Notes: a model not told the origin generated them from the sequence alone. A stretch of DNA of 64,000 bases from Eleginops maclovinus (GCF_036324505.1 NC_086354.1:23344207-23408206), one strand, 5' to 3'. Positions 1-15,530 are shown, counted from the stretch's first letter. Numbers and translations: made by a program.

Positions 1-2829
1 AGAACTCCTCCTCTGGATTTCAGTGTCTGTCTTCTGTCCTTATTTCTTATTCGTCTTGATCTTTTAGACAGAGGATAAATGCCTTTAATCATACGACATG
101 CACAGTAAATGCAGTAACCATGTTGTTTTCCATTGTTAAACGTGGACTTGCCTTTTATTTATAAGCAAATGATGTATAGCAGCGATGTGATTTGAACAGA
201 CAGGGGGACACAGTATTCAAAACCGGACAGAAAGTAGAGAAGAATTGCATTTGTCCTTTTCATTCCTGATCTAATCTGGGTCAGGATTTATGTGTATCCC
301 TTCAATGTCCAGCCTCATATCTTGATGTTTGTTTCCCCTTGGTTTTATTGCTAACCCTTTCCTCAGTTGCCCTGCGATGAACTTGGTTGTTTTAATGCAT
401 TTTACTTTCGTTTCAAATGCCAAAACGTTTATGTTCTTATGGTCACAAAGTAAACCAAACATCTCAAAGAACAACGAACGTAACCTACTTGTTCTTATTC
501 AAACATGTCTCATCAGATAAGCTTTGGGTTACCCTGAAAACTCTGGTAATGTTCTCAAACGTACGTTGTAGTTCTTCAAACTCAATCGGCCTTATAAGAT
601 ACCTGATCCGGTACTTCTTTAAGTACGAGGTCATACAATTTAATGATTCAAAATAAGGATCTGCTCTGGTTCAATGGAGCAATTTATAAGGATAGCATAC
701 AAACCCTCAAGTGGACTCTTCTGTATTTTTATTCCATATTTATTTGTTTTGGCGGCCATCTTTGTTTGGTTACGGAAAGGAAGTAGCACGTTGTGATACT
801 TTATCTTAAACCTACTTTAATACACATTGCACAAAAGCAACTTCTGATGAGACACACTCCTCTGTTGTAGACCTATAACCTTTTATTGTACAAACCTTTT
901 ACCGTATCTGACGTGTTTTGGAACTAATATGGTCTGTGTATGCATAAGCAAGCATCGCTAACACTCAGAGCAAACTCTGCAGTGGAGAGACTGTGTGTGA
1001 GGAAGCAGGATATAAAAAGGGACTGTTCTTGATAAATGATGCTTGATGTGGTTTGGAACATCATTTTGGCGTTTAATTATGGCAGTGTTTAGCCGAGTTT
1101 CTCCCGGTAGACATTCTGACTCTTCACAGAGCTCACCGTTACCATGTGGATGCTCGAAAAAGAGACGTGGCCAGCAGCTCAGTTACATTTAAAGGTGCAG
1201 ACCCAGGATCGGCTGAAATAGAGGGGTATGAGGCATGACTACAACGGGTGATCTGTTTGGTATTTTGCTTCATTTGAGACATGTGTTGTACAGATATGGC
1301 CCACCAATATATTGTTTAAATGTAGTAGACCTTTAAAAGCAACGTAAATCAATACAAATTGAGTGAGTTTTAGCTGGTTACACTAACTGAGCATTCACAG
1401 ATGATTGTAAATGGGTTTCCAGTGATAAATGAGAGGAATAACATACTAGAATAATAGTATCATAAAGTACATCATTACCCTCTCCTGCGTTAACTGTGGA
1501 AATAATAAACTAAATAGAAATAAATACAGCCATTTGAACACTCCACTAAACACTTCATGTGACGCACTGATGCTTTTCAGCGTGCTGGGTCTGGCAAGAG
1601 TCATTTTAGGTAAATTGTGGGAATCAAACAAAGTACCCACTCAAGTATAATATGCACAACAGGAGCCAAGCTAGGCGCGTAGCATAACACACAACCTCAA
1701 TGCCTTCTGCAAACAGCTACTTCAAAGACCCTCTGATTACAGTAGTAATGCTGCTCGATTCATGTTGGCTGCCTCAAAGATTGTTTGAGCAACACGTCTT
1801 TTGTTTTTTTGTTTTTGCATATTATTCCAGGACATTTGCCTTTGCTGTTTTTAATGAGCACATTTAATACCTAATTAGGAGATTAGCCTCCATGCCTGCA
1901 GGCTGGAAATTGCGTCCCCTGCTGTGCTGTTTGCTGTTCAAACACAAAAGCTCAGACAGTCATGCCTCTTAGCTTTGGTCTGAACTCATTCTTCGCTCTA
2001 TCCGTCTGCAGGGGGATGAATCTGGATGCTGCTGCAGGAATTAACGGGGATAATGCAGCGGTTTTTAAACAGAGAGGTTGCCTTTTGTCAGGAGCATTTG
2101 ATGGAAGAAAAGTTTGCCTCTACTCTCTGGTCAGCCATTCACATCTCTGACTTTCACTGCTTTAAGTGCTGATGGATCAACAGATGATGGCAGATGTAAT
2201 CCCTCTAAACATACAATGAGACACATTTCATTATGATGATAGTGACTAACTAAACCGAAGCAGATGTGGAAGGGCTTTGACTCATGGACAAAGCTAAAAA
2301 CGGTGACTCAGTCAGAAAAACAAAGCTGTGAAAACAGAACAGAACACATTGATTGAAGTTGGATGTACTTGCCAAAATGACTGTAAACCACTCTGATATT
2401 GTATAATTGCATAATGTTTGGGAGAAAAGGAAAAGCTTTGTGAATATTTATCTCTTAGCGGGACTAAGCTCCAATGCCTTGTGCTGTGCTCTTCTCCTTC
2501 CAGTTGGACGCAATTTAACGCAGTAAATGATTGTAAATGTTGCACTCACCGCCGTGAACTCTGTAAGAGAGAAAGCTGATCTTCTTATCACGAAGAATGT
2601 GTTGATTTTGTTTCCCTTTGCAGGTTTATTACACCTCATCATTCAAGAAATGGGAAATCTGAGACAGCAATGTGCTTCCAACTTCGGACACCTTGGAAAA
2701 AATTGGAATGGCCAAAAGAAAATAGCCGCCGACCTCAGTTATACTTTATAGTTCTGGCTTGGGGGCGGGCAAACCCTACAGCCTTTTCCACATATATGTC
2801 TCAAACTAAACACCTGCGCTGCCTCCATA
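1..2829. other. Anonymous non-coding DNA
   Basis: No coding exon, RNA gene or strong tandem repeat is visible. Open frames are short (under 80 codons) and resemble no family I know. The part around 1140-1340 (a block reading 'ttacatttaaaggtgcagac' and then 'gtagtagacctttaaa') has the feel of a dispersed fish repeat, but I could not assign it. Confidence 0.5.
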
Positions 2830-3052
2830 TGCATTCATCTGTTGGCATCCTCCAAGTTATTTATCCATATATCATTTTTCATTTACGTGTATTCTTCTTC
2901 TTGCACTTTTCTTATTTTATTTTTACTTACTTGCACCTCCTGCAACATTCTCTATTCTGTTCTTTCTTTCACTATTTGTATTGTGGTTTTTTTGGGGGGT
3001 ATATATTCATGTTGCATTGCACATGACAATAAAGCTTTGAACCTTGAATCTT
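2830..3052 (+). mobile_element. 3' tail of an L2-like LINE
   Basis: The segment is T/C-rich, with the runs 'ttgcacctcctgcaacattc' and 'gcattgcacatgacaataaa', and ends in 'ttgaaccttgaatcttga'. A short-repeat end of the 'TTGAATCTTGA' kind directly after an AATAAA signal is typical of the 3' UTR of teleost L2/Maui-like non-LTR elements. No reverse-transcriptase coding part is recognisable upstream, so this is a 5'-truncated copy, the usual product of target-primed reverse transcription. Overlapping open frames (2670-3026) are by-products. Confidence 0.6.
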
Positions 3053-6000
3053 GAAAAAGACTAGAGCCACACTGGTTAAATGAAATCTACCTAAGGATGT
3101 CCATATTGGGCGCTTCGGCTGAATCACAAATGAAGTTAAATACGATCCTTTGGTTCTGTGATTTTGGGGCTTATTTATCTAGTGGGACATAAAGTTTGGT
3201 TTCCTGTGTAAAAGTCAGACCAACTTGCCTGCATGCTCTTACTTCCTGACATTTTCCGTTGATTATAAGGTGAAGAATAATCCAATTGAAGGCATTTTCT
3301 AGAATAATGTCTGCTTTAGATTCCTGTAATGTATGGAAGGACTGCCTTCTGGCATTTTACACAAAGTAAATGGAACAAAGTAGAAATTATATTTAACCTT
3401 AAGCACCATCGTTTGATTTGAGCTTTTATTTTAAGCGTATGATCTATGTGGGGAGGTTGGTTATTAGATCCTGTCTGCATCCTTTTTCGTCCGAGGAAGA
3501 CATCTCGATCTCAGTGGCATTACCTGATTACATAAAGGTTATGGTAATCAATAATAAATATGCTGATACTGCCTTTCTCTTGATTCAATCACTGAGGTGC
3601 AATCAAACGACTCACTGTATGCAAGACTTTGGATTCTGTCCAATATTTTACAACAGGTGGCTCAGAAAAAAGCTAAGCACTGTAAGATGTGAGACGTTGT
3701 AATATTTCAGAGTGATCCAGAGTCACTGTGTCCGTCCACAGTGCTGAGGTTGTTCAAAACAACACAATACGGTATTCTTCTCACGTCAGAGAGGCCGGCC
3801 AAGACGTTCCTCTCTCCTCACATCCAATATTCCCCGGCTCTCGCCACACAGCCACTCTCGCCGCCTCTCCTATGAAAGCTTCCTGTGGTGCCAACCTGCC
3901 CTGAGACTGGTGGCTTATGGGATTTGCGGTCCCTCATCACAGCTGGGCTCTCCCACTGAGCTCCACTTAACCTCCACGGTCTTGGACTCTCATCGAGGCA
4001 CCACTGCCACTGCGGAGACCGGAGGAGGGGTTTGTGTGTGTGCTGCTGAGACTGTGTGTGTGTGTGTGTGTAAGGCTGTTGCTATGTACCTTTCATCTAT
4101 TGTTCCTCAAGATACACAATTACACTGCTGGCTGATTTTCAAGGTTTCACAAGATACAAAGCTATTCAACATGTAAATCTAGGCGATGCGCTGGTAGAAC
4201 GTAGAGCAGATGATATCTTGATTTCCACAAAACAAGTTGATTTCTGACAAAAAAAACCTGCTCAAATTTCTACAGAAAGAAGTAGAAGATGTAATTAGCA
4301 AAGCAGAAATAGTTTGAAGCATACACAGGTAAGAAAAAGGAGTATGATGCTTAAGTTTCTAGTCTATTCTGAACCTTTTTTTTGCTGCCCTGAAAAAGTG
4401 TATGTGGTGTGAATCCACCATAATTGCATCTGCCATCCACAAATCTTTAAAGTTCATCAGGTTTCCTTTAAGATTTGAAAACGGTCAAGGCATCAGTGTG
4501 CTCAGAATGAAGTTCGGATGATTAAAAGTGTCTGGACAGAGTTTGGCATCAGGGACGACAATGTGAGGAGCAGGATTTTTACTTTTGTATGTCGAGCTTT
4601 TTCAAATCTTCACACAACTTCTTCTTTCAACACCTTGAATATCTCAGGATGAAGTCTGAATGTGTGACCCCTTATCACCCCATTTGCACTTTCTGTGACA
4701 GCAGGCTTTTCACCCAACTGTGACCCTTTTTCTGAACAAGTTTTAACACTTTTACCTTACTTCAGTCAGACAATATCTAGTAGAAACTTGGCCCTTATAG
4801 GAACAAGATGTGGAGAAGGGAAAGGTCTTAGTCACGGTTTAGTAAGGGAGTTATAACGCTCAGACAGAATTGTGTCCACACCACTTCCTACATTGGATCA
4901 AAACATAGCCAGAATACTTGTCATAGTTTGGTACATTTAAAAATACATTAACCAGTACAAATGGTTGGGGAAAAAAAGGGTTTAAATAGCAGTGTGTTTT
5001 TCAGGGTTAGCTCATGGCAGCTCATGGTATGAAATGAGAATCTCAATAAATAATAATATGACTTTTGGCTGGGAGTGAACTTGGCTGACTGTAAAATGCT
5101 CGCTGGGTTTGATTGCCTCTGGAGACAACACCACGTCAGCCCTTGAGGTAATCCTTTGGAAGCTGAATCTGTAAATGGGGAATAGATAGGAAGGAAAAAA
5201 TCCACCAAGTTTGCAGTTACACGTCTTTTCCACAGCAGCAGCAGACGGCTATCTTTGGAGAGACATGTCAGTCTAATGGCAGCAGCACAGGGGACTCGCA
5301 TTCAAGCCACCACAGACCTCAGTTGCTACCACAAATGAGGCAGCTCGGTCGGCTGGAGAGGCACAATGTGAGCTGATTGATCAGACTTACTGACTCAGTA
5401 CTTTGGGCCAGCACCTGTGCAAAGTGGCACTGAAGATAAAATGAAAATGAGTTGCTCACTTACCCAGCTGTACAATTTGACTAAATCATAAATCAAGTGT
5501 GGGTATTGTTGTTGTGGCAGTTATTGTGGACCTCCACGTGCAGGACAGGCACTAAACCCGGGGCCGCGCCGTCATCCATCAACATGATGGAGTGATGGGG
5601 AGCCTTTGGCATCAGTCGTCAGGGAGCTCCAGTTTTAGCCCTTCATTGTTGGTACAGTGAAGCTGTGTTTACATCAGGTTGTGTCTGTGCTGCTGTTGGA
5701 TGAACATGTCAATTAATTGTTTGTATGGCCCAGTATCTGCGATGTAAAGGGGATTTACAATGTGTATAACAGACGCACATGCAGCTATTCAACAGATGTC
5801 TAGGACTAGGGTTAAAGCTAAAGGGTATAGAGTATAGAAAGTATAGAGGTGATAATCAAAACCTAGTTCTTTTTCAAACAATAGAAACAATTTAGAGTAA
5901 AAACTACATCATTTTATTCAGTTACTGTTGACTTTCAGACATTTCGTAGGAAAATGTATTTGAAATATTCAAATGGTTCTCTTTATTTTTAACTAATTCG

Positions 6001-6228
6001 ACCAACATATTTTCCTCTTTTCTGTCCCTCCTTTTTTGTGCTGCTCTAATTCAAAATGATCACTGGGGAACAATGCAATGTTTATATGTATGTTTTATTC
6101 TTTATTAGTGAAAACCGGTATTACTTTCTACTATTATTTATTGTTGTCTTTTTTTTTAGTTCTTTATTTCTCTTATTATAAAATCAAGACAAGAAACCAC
6201 ACATTATTTAAAGATGATTTGAAAATCC
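3053..6228. other. Anonymous non-coding DNA
   Basis: No gene was recognised. The stretch contains a short GT run (4052-4071). The minus-strand open frame at 4948-5301 (117 codons) has no recognisable domain and no supporting splice or codon signal. Confidence 0.5.
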
Positions 6229-6835
6229 TAATTTATTTTTTATTTAACCAGGGAAAAGACCCATTGAGACCGTGATCTCATTTTCAAGGGTGACCTGGCC
6301 AAGAAGGCAGCAGCACACGTCATCAACATACAAGATACAAATACATTACAATAAATAGGGAACAAAATAACAACAAAGTGCACGAGCAAAGGAATCGATC
6401 ATAGGAAATAATTAGGAGCAGAGGCACCGTCCAAATATTTTTTGTCGTCGCTCCTTTAGGAACCGGCAGAGATACAAGTTCAGACATTTTTAGTTCGGCC
6501 TGAAAGTTGTTCCAAGTTGATGGGGCAGCAAAACTGAACGCTTTTTTCCCCAGTTCCGTCCGAGCTCGTGGGATATGCAAACAGTCACTATCGCTGGACC
6601 GTAAGGCATACCGGGTTTCTGCTCCTCGTAGGAGTGAACACAAGTACTGTAGGAGGGAACCAAGCCAAGCAGAGCCTTATAGATCATAAGCAACCAGTGA
6701 GTTTCTCTGCGAGTGCTCAATGATGGCCAACCAGACTCGGCATAAAGCTTACAGTGATGAGCGAGGCGGCCACAGCCAGTAAAAAACGCATACATTATAA
6801 AGCTCATTCCACTGTGCAATCATTGAGAGCGGCTG
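6229..6835 (-). mobile_element. LINE fragment: reverse-transcriptase C-terminus plus 3' UTR
   Basis: On the minus strand two overlapping frames carry the hallmarks of the C-terminal part of L2/CR1-like LINE polyproteins. One (6490-6819) reads 'GWPSLSTRRETHWLLMIYKA' and then 'LLGLVPSY'. The next (6323-6643) reads 'RARTELGKKAFSFAAPSTWN' and then 'NFQAELKMSELVSL'. The protein passes from the first frame to the second near 6640, so at least one frameshift has inactivated it. The 3' UTR (about 6229-6320) reads, on the minus strand, 'ggccaggtcacccttg', then 'atctcaatggg', and ends 'ccctggttaaataaa', a 3' end abundant in fish. The copy is 5'-truncated, beginning downstream of the RT palm domain. It is a dead relic. 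The clade (L2 or CR1) is inferred from these motifs. Confidence 0.85.
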
Positions 6836-9339
6836 TGCTCTTGGAAACATTGTCTAAAATCTTTACGCTCTCCGTGCAGACTCCATCAATCTATCATCGA
6901 GTGTTTCTATCCTACATTACCAACCCTTAAGGGTGTAATGTATGAAGCTCTCTCAGTCGCAGATGCTCCTCCCTGTCGCAGCAACACATGGCTGAGAAGT
7001 TTGCCAAAGTTTGCTCGTACTGTAGCTGGCTTGAATACTTTATATTCCATTCCCAGTGTCTGCATGTGGGCGTGGAACAGCTGTGAAGAGACGAGCCTGG
7101 GCCCCCGAGTGACAGAGCCTGCAGAATGTGTGCGCAGTATTCACCCACGCCCCCTCATGGCTTTCATTCCCTGCACAAACTGGAGGAAAAAGTGTTCGTC
7201 AGAACAAGTCACTGAGTTTTTAAAACATGCGCTATTCACGGTTTAAATGCAGCAGTGTGCCAACCATTTGTGAAGCTGATCTACGACTCCTCCCATCCTG
7301 CATTAGTGGGATGACTTTCCTTATGTGCCCAAATCAAATTCTGGCATTAGATATGGACGAGGGCAGGAAATCTTGGCCATCTGCAGGAAGTGATAGATCA
7401 AAGCTTAAGAGAGGGACCCAGACAGCCTTCTTCACAGATGTTAGGGAACACTTAGTGCTCAAGTCTCTTATTTATATTATTAACGGTTTAACAAGATCGT
7501 TTTCAGTCAGATTTTGTTTCATTTTTTCCCTAATTTTGAAGACTAATCCAAAAGGTTTTGTCTCTGGAAATTCATCTTAATTACAGTGCTTTGAAGATCT
7601 AGAATATACCTGATTATGTGTCAAAATAATGCCATTCCCACCTGACCAAACAGCAATTTACTGTGTTCTTATCAGTACCTTGAATAGTAGACTTCTCAAT
7701 TAATCTGATCCGACTGCCAATCTCACAGTGTAATCATTGCAGATTAGTGACATTTTGAAATGATAAAAACAGCGTTTTGCAGCGTGCATCTCTCTGCATC
7801 TCTTATTGGTTGTTTCTGAGCATAATTTCCCCCAATAATTCTGTTGTCTACCTGTTCCTCTAAAGAAAAGTAAAGCCTAAACGGAGAGGGATCGATGCAG
7901 AAAAACAAATGCACGATTTGACGATCAGACTTGACCATCGTCGACAGAACATTCCTTCTGATCGGCAAATTCTAGCATGCTTTTGAATCCTAAATCAATG
8001 ATTAATATGATTAGCATTATACCTGATAATCATCTGCATAGTATGGCATTGCAATGTCATTATGAGCTTGTTAGCAACCTTGCATTAGCATTCAGGCAAA
8101 AGCCCTACTGCCTGTAGAGAGAGAGAGACACAGCAGGGTTTTACTTAGGTTCTTTAATATCAAAATATCATATTGGTTTGCAAATAACCAGTGATGTCTT
8201 AATGGTAACTTTGACACACTCCACTTGCACACTCCAATTTAGTTTGACTTCAGTGAGAGCTGGTATAGTCATTTACTATAACATATAATATGATTGTTGT
8301 CAGTGGTTTCTTTTCGAAAGCAGTGGCAGAACTGGCTCTGCGTGTCATCCCCCTCCTCACTCTTCCACTCGGAGAGGAAATAGGACATTCCTTCTGCTGG
8401 CTCAGGCCACGGAGGAAATGGAACAATATACTTCAGAAATAACAAGAGGCGGTCATGGCAGCGATGGATTTTATTGGTCCTGGAGATGTTGAAGTGGTGA
8501 GGATGGATGATGGAGCACAGAAATACCTTGTGTGCTGTGAGGAGCGATGTGACAAGATGATGTGGAAGAAATCCTAATTATTTTTCAGAGGGATTTGTTT
8601 AAAGGCACTCCCAGTAAACGTACATATTCAAGGCGCTCTTCAAAGCAGAGAGACGGCATCGTATCTGAAATAAACTGAAGATCTGATCTCTTATCAGCAA
8701 AGCAGTCTGTAATGAACTTATTGAAACCATAAAGGGAGCATACTCATCATCAGATCAGATCAATTGTTTTTTTTAAACTACAGATGGAAAAGTGCAGATA
8801 TTATCAATAGAAACATATAACCAAAAGCATTCATTTGAAGTAATCTGATTAGCAATGATCCAATAAAACTAAAACTTGCTTCATACGGTGGATGTTTGGC
8901 TCCATATTTTACACTCTGTGCAGTTAAGGTTAATCTGTTTTGATCAAGGCGCTGCTAGACTCCGACTGTGTGAATTTGGCAGTCAATGGGGACTGCATAA
9001 AATCACAAGTGTGAAGTGCTGGCATGAATCTGACCTGGAGTAAGATTTTACGGCCCACAAACAAGGTGTTTAAGTGTCTGAGGTGCAATCTCACATTCCT
9101 TCGGCTGTTTAACGGCTGGATTTTAATGACAGACAGGAACAGTAGGCAGTGTTAGTGTAGGATCCCTCAGTGTTTAATTCTCCTGGAATGCGCTGCCTTG
9201 CGTGTAAGGCCATATTCGGTATGTTGTTCCTGATGGGAGTTCTTTGGACCATCCCTCAATCTCGACTGAGGCACAAAGGTTGTAGTAAGGGCACAAAGAC
9301 TATTGAAGGGTTTTGTTTGGGGATAATCAATCAAAACCC
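6836..9339. other. Anonymous non-coding DNA
   Basis: No gene or classifiable repeat was recognised. A short GA run lies at 8117-8127. The block 8340-8560 is moderately GC-rich and repeat-free but has no clear function. Confidence 0.5.
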
Positions 9340-9403
9340 TTTATTTATCCCAGGGGAAATTGGGTTCTGTGACAGTTGCAACAGATTCAAATATAATAAA
9401 TAA
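9340..9403 (-). mobile_element. Possible LINE 3'-end remnant
   Basis: The string 'tttatttatcccaggggaaa' followed by 'ttctgtgacagttgcaac' resembles the reverse complement of the widespread fish LINE 3' end of the form 'ggaattt…gggatcaataaag'. The better-preserved copy at 31899-31988 in this window shares the layout: a TTTAT-T-GATCCC-like core, a G/A-rich stretch, then a GTTGCA block. It is diverged and short, so the assignment is tentative. Confidence 0.4.
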
Positions 9404-9470
9404 GAATTTATACAAAAATGAGATGAGACCTCTCAGCCACTGGAACCCAGCTGAGGCACCGCTGGGACAC

Positions 9471-9950
9471 CAAAGACTCAGGCTCATAGTGAAGACATGA
9501 TGAATACCCAGACTCACGATGAAGACTCAGACTCATGGTGAAGACTCAGGGTCACGATGAAGACTCAGACTCATGGTGAAGATATTATGCAGAATCAGGG
9601 TCATGATGAAGACTCAGGCTCAAAGTGAAGACATGATGAAGACCCAGACTCACGATGAAGACTCAGACTCATGGTGAAGACTCAGGGTCACGATGAAGAC
9701 TCAGGCTCACGATGAAGACTCAGACTCATGGTGAAGACTTGTCGAAGACCCAGACTCACGATGAAGACCCAGACTCACAATGAAGACTCAGACTCATGGT
9801 GAAGACTCAGGCTCACAATGAAGACTCAGGCTCACGATGAAGACTCAGACTCATGGTGAAGACTTGTCGAAGACCCAGACTCATGGTGAAGACTCAGACT
9901 CACGATGAAGACTCAGACTCACGATGAAGACTCAGACTCAGACTCATGGT
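9471..9950. repeat. Minisatellite, 19-bp unit, about 25 units
   Basis: A 19-bp unit of the type 'gaagactcagactcatggt' alternates with variants (ggctcacgat, gggtcacgat, acccagactc). A few units have small indels ('gacatgatgaa', 'gacttgtcgaa'). Higher-order alternation of 'catggt' and 'cacgat' units gives a 38-bp super-repeat in places. The array begins just after a tentative LINE tail and ends at 9950. No stable open frame crosses it, because 19 is not a multiple of three. Confidence 0.9.
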
Positions 9951-12403
<2,453 letters not shown>

Positions 12404-12436
12404 TGTGTGTGTGTGTGTGTGCGTGTGTGTGTGTGT
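12404..12436. repeat. Short imperfect (GT)n
   Basis: GT dinucleotides interrupted once by GC and ending at 'gtctgt'. Confidence 0.9.
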
Positions 12437-12644
12437 CTGTAAGTAAGTAACTGTAAGGGTGTGAGTGATGGATAAAGCTGCAGGAATGACATACATGTGG
12501 GCAGGTATGTGTAAACACAAGTGTATATGTACACAGTGTGTGCACCATGTGTGAGCACGTCTGTCCGTATGAGTCTGTATGTGTAGGCGCATCTGTGACG
12601 GATCAAGCTATCCCTGGAATGACATTCTTGTGGGCGAGTCTGCC

Positions 12645-12648
12645 TGTG

Positions 12649-12741
<93 letters not shown>

Positions 12742-12742
12742 G
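12645..12742. repeat. Compound (GT)n(GA)n microsatellite
   Basis: About 76 bases of GT (one C interruption near 12655) pass directly into 22 bases of AG. The poly-HT and poly-VC open frames over it (12250-12747 minus, 12538-12795 plus) are artefacts. Confidence 0.97.
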
Positions 12743-13340
12743 TGCATGATGGATCAACCTATCTCCACAGAGGCAGGATGACAAAGAGGAGCTGAGGACG
12801 GTGAAAATGGGAGAATGTTTTGCTGCTGTGACCAGAGTTCAGATGTGTTTTAGCTCCTGAAAAAGGAGAGCTGAGACCAAAAAAAAGGAACTTGAGAGAA
12901 CTGTTTGTCGGTTCATATTTGTATATGTTGCCTCTACTGTGACATGCTTACATATCACAGAAATAACACTCAGATTTGCTCAACAGATACAACAGATCAT
13001 CCAAAAAGCTGCAACAACTGAACTGTAATTTAAAACATGGAACATCTTAGCTTCATATTTCATGACATAGCCTCCATTTGGGGAAATGATCCCATCCCCT
13101 GCGGCCTCTAGATTCCTCTTACTTGCCAAAATCAAACTCCGGTTCAAGTAGGGTCACTGCTTTTCAAACCAGGAGAGACAAATGGAAACTGAAGAGCAAA
13201 TCAGAAAATGTCACCTGAACGTCAGCCGGCAGGCCCTCTGTCAAGAAAACCTGGATTCACCGATCGATGATCAGCCCCCTTCATCATCCTCACTGACATC
13301 AGAGATTAAACATCAAGGCTGCTTAAACTGGACCCACTTT
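12743..13340. other. Anonymous non-coding DNA
   Basis: No gene or repeat was recognised between the GT/GA array and the hAT-like element. Confidence 0.5.
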
Positions 13341-14200
13341 AGTCCATTTACTTGAGTATTTCCATTTACTTTTACTCCACTACATGTATTTAACACCTTT
13401 AGTTGCTAGGCAGATTTGGATGAATGATGGTAAATATAATCTCCCTTAAATCAGACTTTAGTTCACCTGCAGTAAATCCAGCAGCTACCCTGCAGTATAC
13501 AAAGCCATTCAAACTAGCTGCACCTTTACCAGCTCTGAGAACACTTTAATGATCAATCATTATAAAACATATCAGAGATATTATTCTGAAATGGACCAAT
13601 CAGACAATGACTACTTTTACTGTCGCTGCTTTAAGTACATTTAGAGGAGAGTACTTTCTACTTTCACTGGAGGAACATTTAGAATACTTTTACTGTGACA
13701 GAGTATTCCTACACTCTGGTACTTCTACTTTACTTAAGTACAAGACCTGAGTACTTCTACTTTACTCAAGAACAAGATCTGAGTACTTCTACTTTACTCA
13801 AGTACAAGATCTGAGTACTTCTACTTTACTCAAGTACAAGATCTGAGTACTTCTACTTTACTCAAGTACAAGATCTGAGTACTGAGTACTTATACTTTTA
13901 CTCAAGAACAAGACCTGAGTACTTCTACTTTTACTCAAGTACAAGATCTGAGTACTTCTACTTTACTCAAGTACAAGATCTGAGTACTTCTACTTTACTC
14001 AAGTACAAGATCTGAGTATTTCTGCACCTCTGAGTACTTTTGCATTTGATACACAAAGTACATTTGACTGATAATACTTCCATACATCTACTTAAGTAAC
14101 ATTTCCAGTTCAGGATTTTTACTGTAAATGAGTATTTTAGTATTTTAAGAACATAGTAGTTCTACTTTTACTCAAGTAAAGTACTTTTTTTCCACCACTG
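13341..14200 (+). mobile_element. hAT-like non-autonomous element, copy A (minisatellite-bearing)
   Basis: Three parts are visible: a left arm (13341-13720) shared with copies B and C in reverse orientation; an internal 32-33 bp minisatellite (13721-14017); and a right arm (14018-14200) ending 'tttttttccaccactg'. The last nine bases are the reverse complement of 'cagtggtgg', a terminus of the CAG-type used by many hAT transposons. The left arm starts abruptly at 'agtccatttacttgag' without a matching CAG end, so this copy is truncated or diverged there. There is no transposase frame, so any movement would have needed a helper in trans. The subterminal motif 'tttactcaagtaaagtac' closely matches part of the internal minisatellite unit. 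Confidence 0.65.
13721..14017. repeat. Internal minisatellite of copy A, 9 units of 32-33 bp
   Basis: Each unit begins 'acttctactttactcaagta' and ends 'caagatctgagt'. Unit length is 32 or 33 depending on one T. A 7-bp partial unit ('actgagt') sits after unit 5. Every unit contains the palindromes AGTACT (at unit junctions) and AGATCT. Confidence 0.93.
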
Positions 14201-14469
14201 ATACAAAGTTATTGCCGACTATAATGTCAACATCCGTCTCCTTTTGACCTAAAATATCTGTCTATATCAGGGATTTGTAGCATGGCCATATACAGTTAAA
14301 GTCTTAAGAGCTACACTGCAGGAATATGGAGAGTTTAAAGTGGTTATTTTGGGCAAATCTAACCACGCTTTCAACATCCTCTCCTGCTCGAATGAAACCA
14401 CTTTTTCATCGAGTCTTTACGAGAAACTTTTGAAACCTAATATAAAATCTAAAACAGTTCTCTATCTCT
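14201..14469. other. Anonymous non-coding DNA
   Basis: Nothing was recognised in this short stretch. Confidence 0.4.
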
Positions 14470-14720
14470 GCTTCTCCCTCTCAAACTGTTTGGCCAGCCG
14501 GGCTCTGACACAGAGCAGATGCTGTAAAAATAAAAGCCCGGAGACGGATGAACATATGCAGGCTTCCATCTCTCCCTCCCCAGGGCGAATAAACGGGAGG
14601 CAACCCATCCGGAGATCTTTTTCGCGGGCAGTAAAACACTCTTAAGCGAAGGAGCCCCACCAGGCCACAGCTGCTGTCATTACAGAACATGAACTAATTG
14701 ATTGGAGGGCGCACCCGCTG
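14470..14720. promoter_or_regulatory. Candidate conserved non-coding element
   Basis: A repeat-free block of balanced composition with homeodomain-type cores ('gtcattacag', 'gaactaattgattgg') and a non-coding, high-complexity character ('ggagatctttttcgcgggca'). Overlapping open frames on both strands (14340-14645, 14481-14690) are not protein-like. Conservation could not be tested here; the call rests on appearance alone. Confidence 0.25.
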
Positions 14721-14763
14721 GTTGGGGAAGGGGAGGGGTTGTTGAGAGATTAGGAATAAGTGA

Positions 14764-15038
14764 GGGGGGGGGGGGGGGGGGTTGGAGACAGGGGAGGGGT
14801 TTGGGTAAATTGGAGGACGAGGGAGGTGAAGTATGGTAGACGGGGACGGGAAAAAGAGCAGGATGAAATGTGGGAGAAGGGAGGACGTTACTCAGCGATG
14901 GCATCAGTCCTCACAGAGTGACCGGGCGTAGGTGTCCAAACGAGGAATCCGTCAAGCGTTGCGGATGGATGTACGTCCTGAACGATGTGCGTCATTATTT
15001 GTAGCCACATGTCAATGGTAGACCCCCCCCCCCCCCCC
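14764..15038. repeat. Homopolymer tracts (G)18 and (C)16
   Basis: A run of 18 G (14764-14781) lies in G-rich DNA, and a run of 16 C (15023-15038) follows about 240 bases later. Long G tracts of this kind can fold into G-quadruplexes and are prone to length error in sequencing. The sequence between them is anonymous. Confidence 0.9.
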
Positions 15039-15460
15039 ACCCGCCCCAGTACTTAAAATAACTGAGCATTGAGTGTGAGAGGGGTGGGGGTGGGGAGTGA
15101 ATTCCTCAAGGCCAAACAAACATTCGACAGATAAAACTAAAGAGATGAAACTGACATTTGTATTCTCTCTGAACAATGTGTTATGTTCTTTTGGCATGTG
15201 CAAATTAAAGTGTTGATCTGCCTTCTATCTAACATGCTTTGTCTCAACCTTTGTTTGTATTGTGCTCACTGAAATAGGTTCTGAAAAGTCCTGCAACTTC
15301 TTATTAAAAACAGAAATGCATGCACTTACGCTGTCCGCCCTGCTGTATCCAGTACGTCCAAACCTTTGGAAGGGATGACGATGAATAGACGCCCCAGTAA
15401 CATTCATCTGGCTCTCATTGCTCTTATTAATAAAGTTTGTTTGGGTGTGCAGATTCACTT

Positions 15461-15530
15461 CTACTTCTTCTCCTTCTCCTTCTCCTTCTCCTTCTCCTTC
15501 TCCTTCTCCTTCTCCTCCTCCTCCTCTTCT
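15461..15530. repeat. (TTCTCC)n pyrimidine microsatellite
   Basis: A hexamer 'ttctcc' repeated about ten times, ending in CTC triplets. It is a pure polypyrimidine strand and therefore a potential triplex (H-DNA) former. Confidence 0.95.

Noticed and set aside
5771..5850. 'aggactagggttaaagctaa' and repeated 'gtatag' motifs
   Set aside because: Short, imperfect and not extended into a tandem array.
13721..14017. CRISPR-like array of regular repeats
   Set aside because: Units are directly contiguous without unique spacers, and the DNA is vertebrate; it is a minisatellite inside a transposon.
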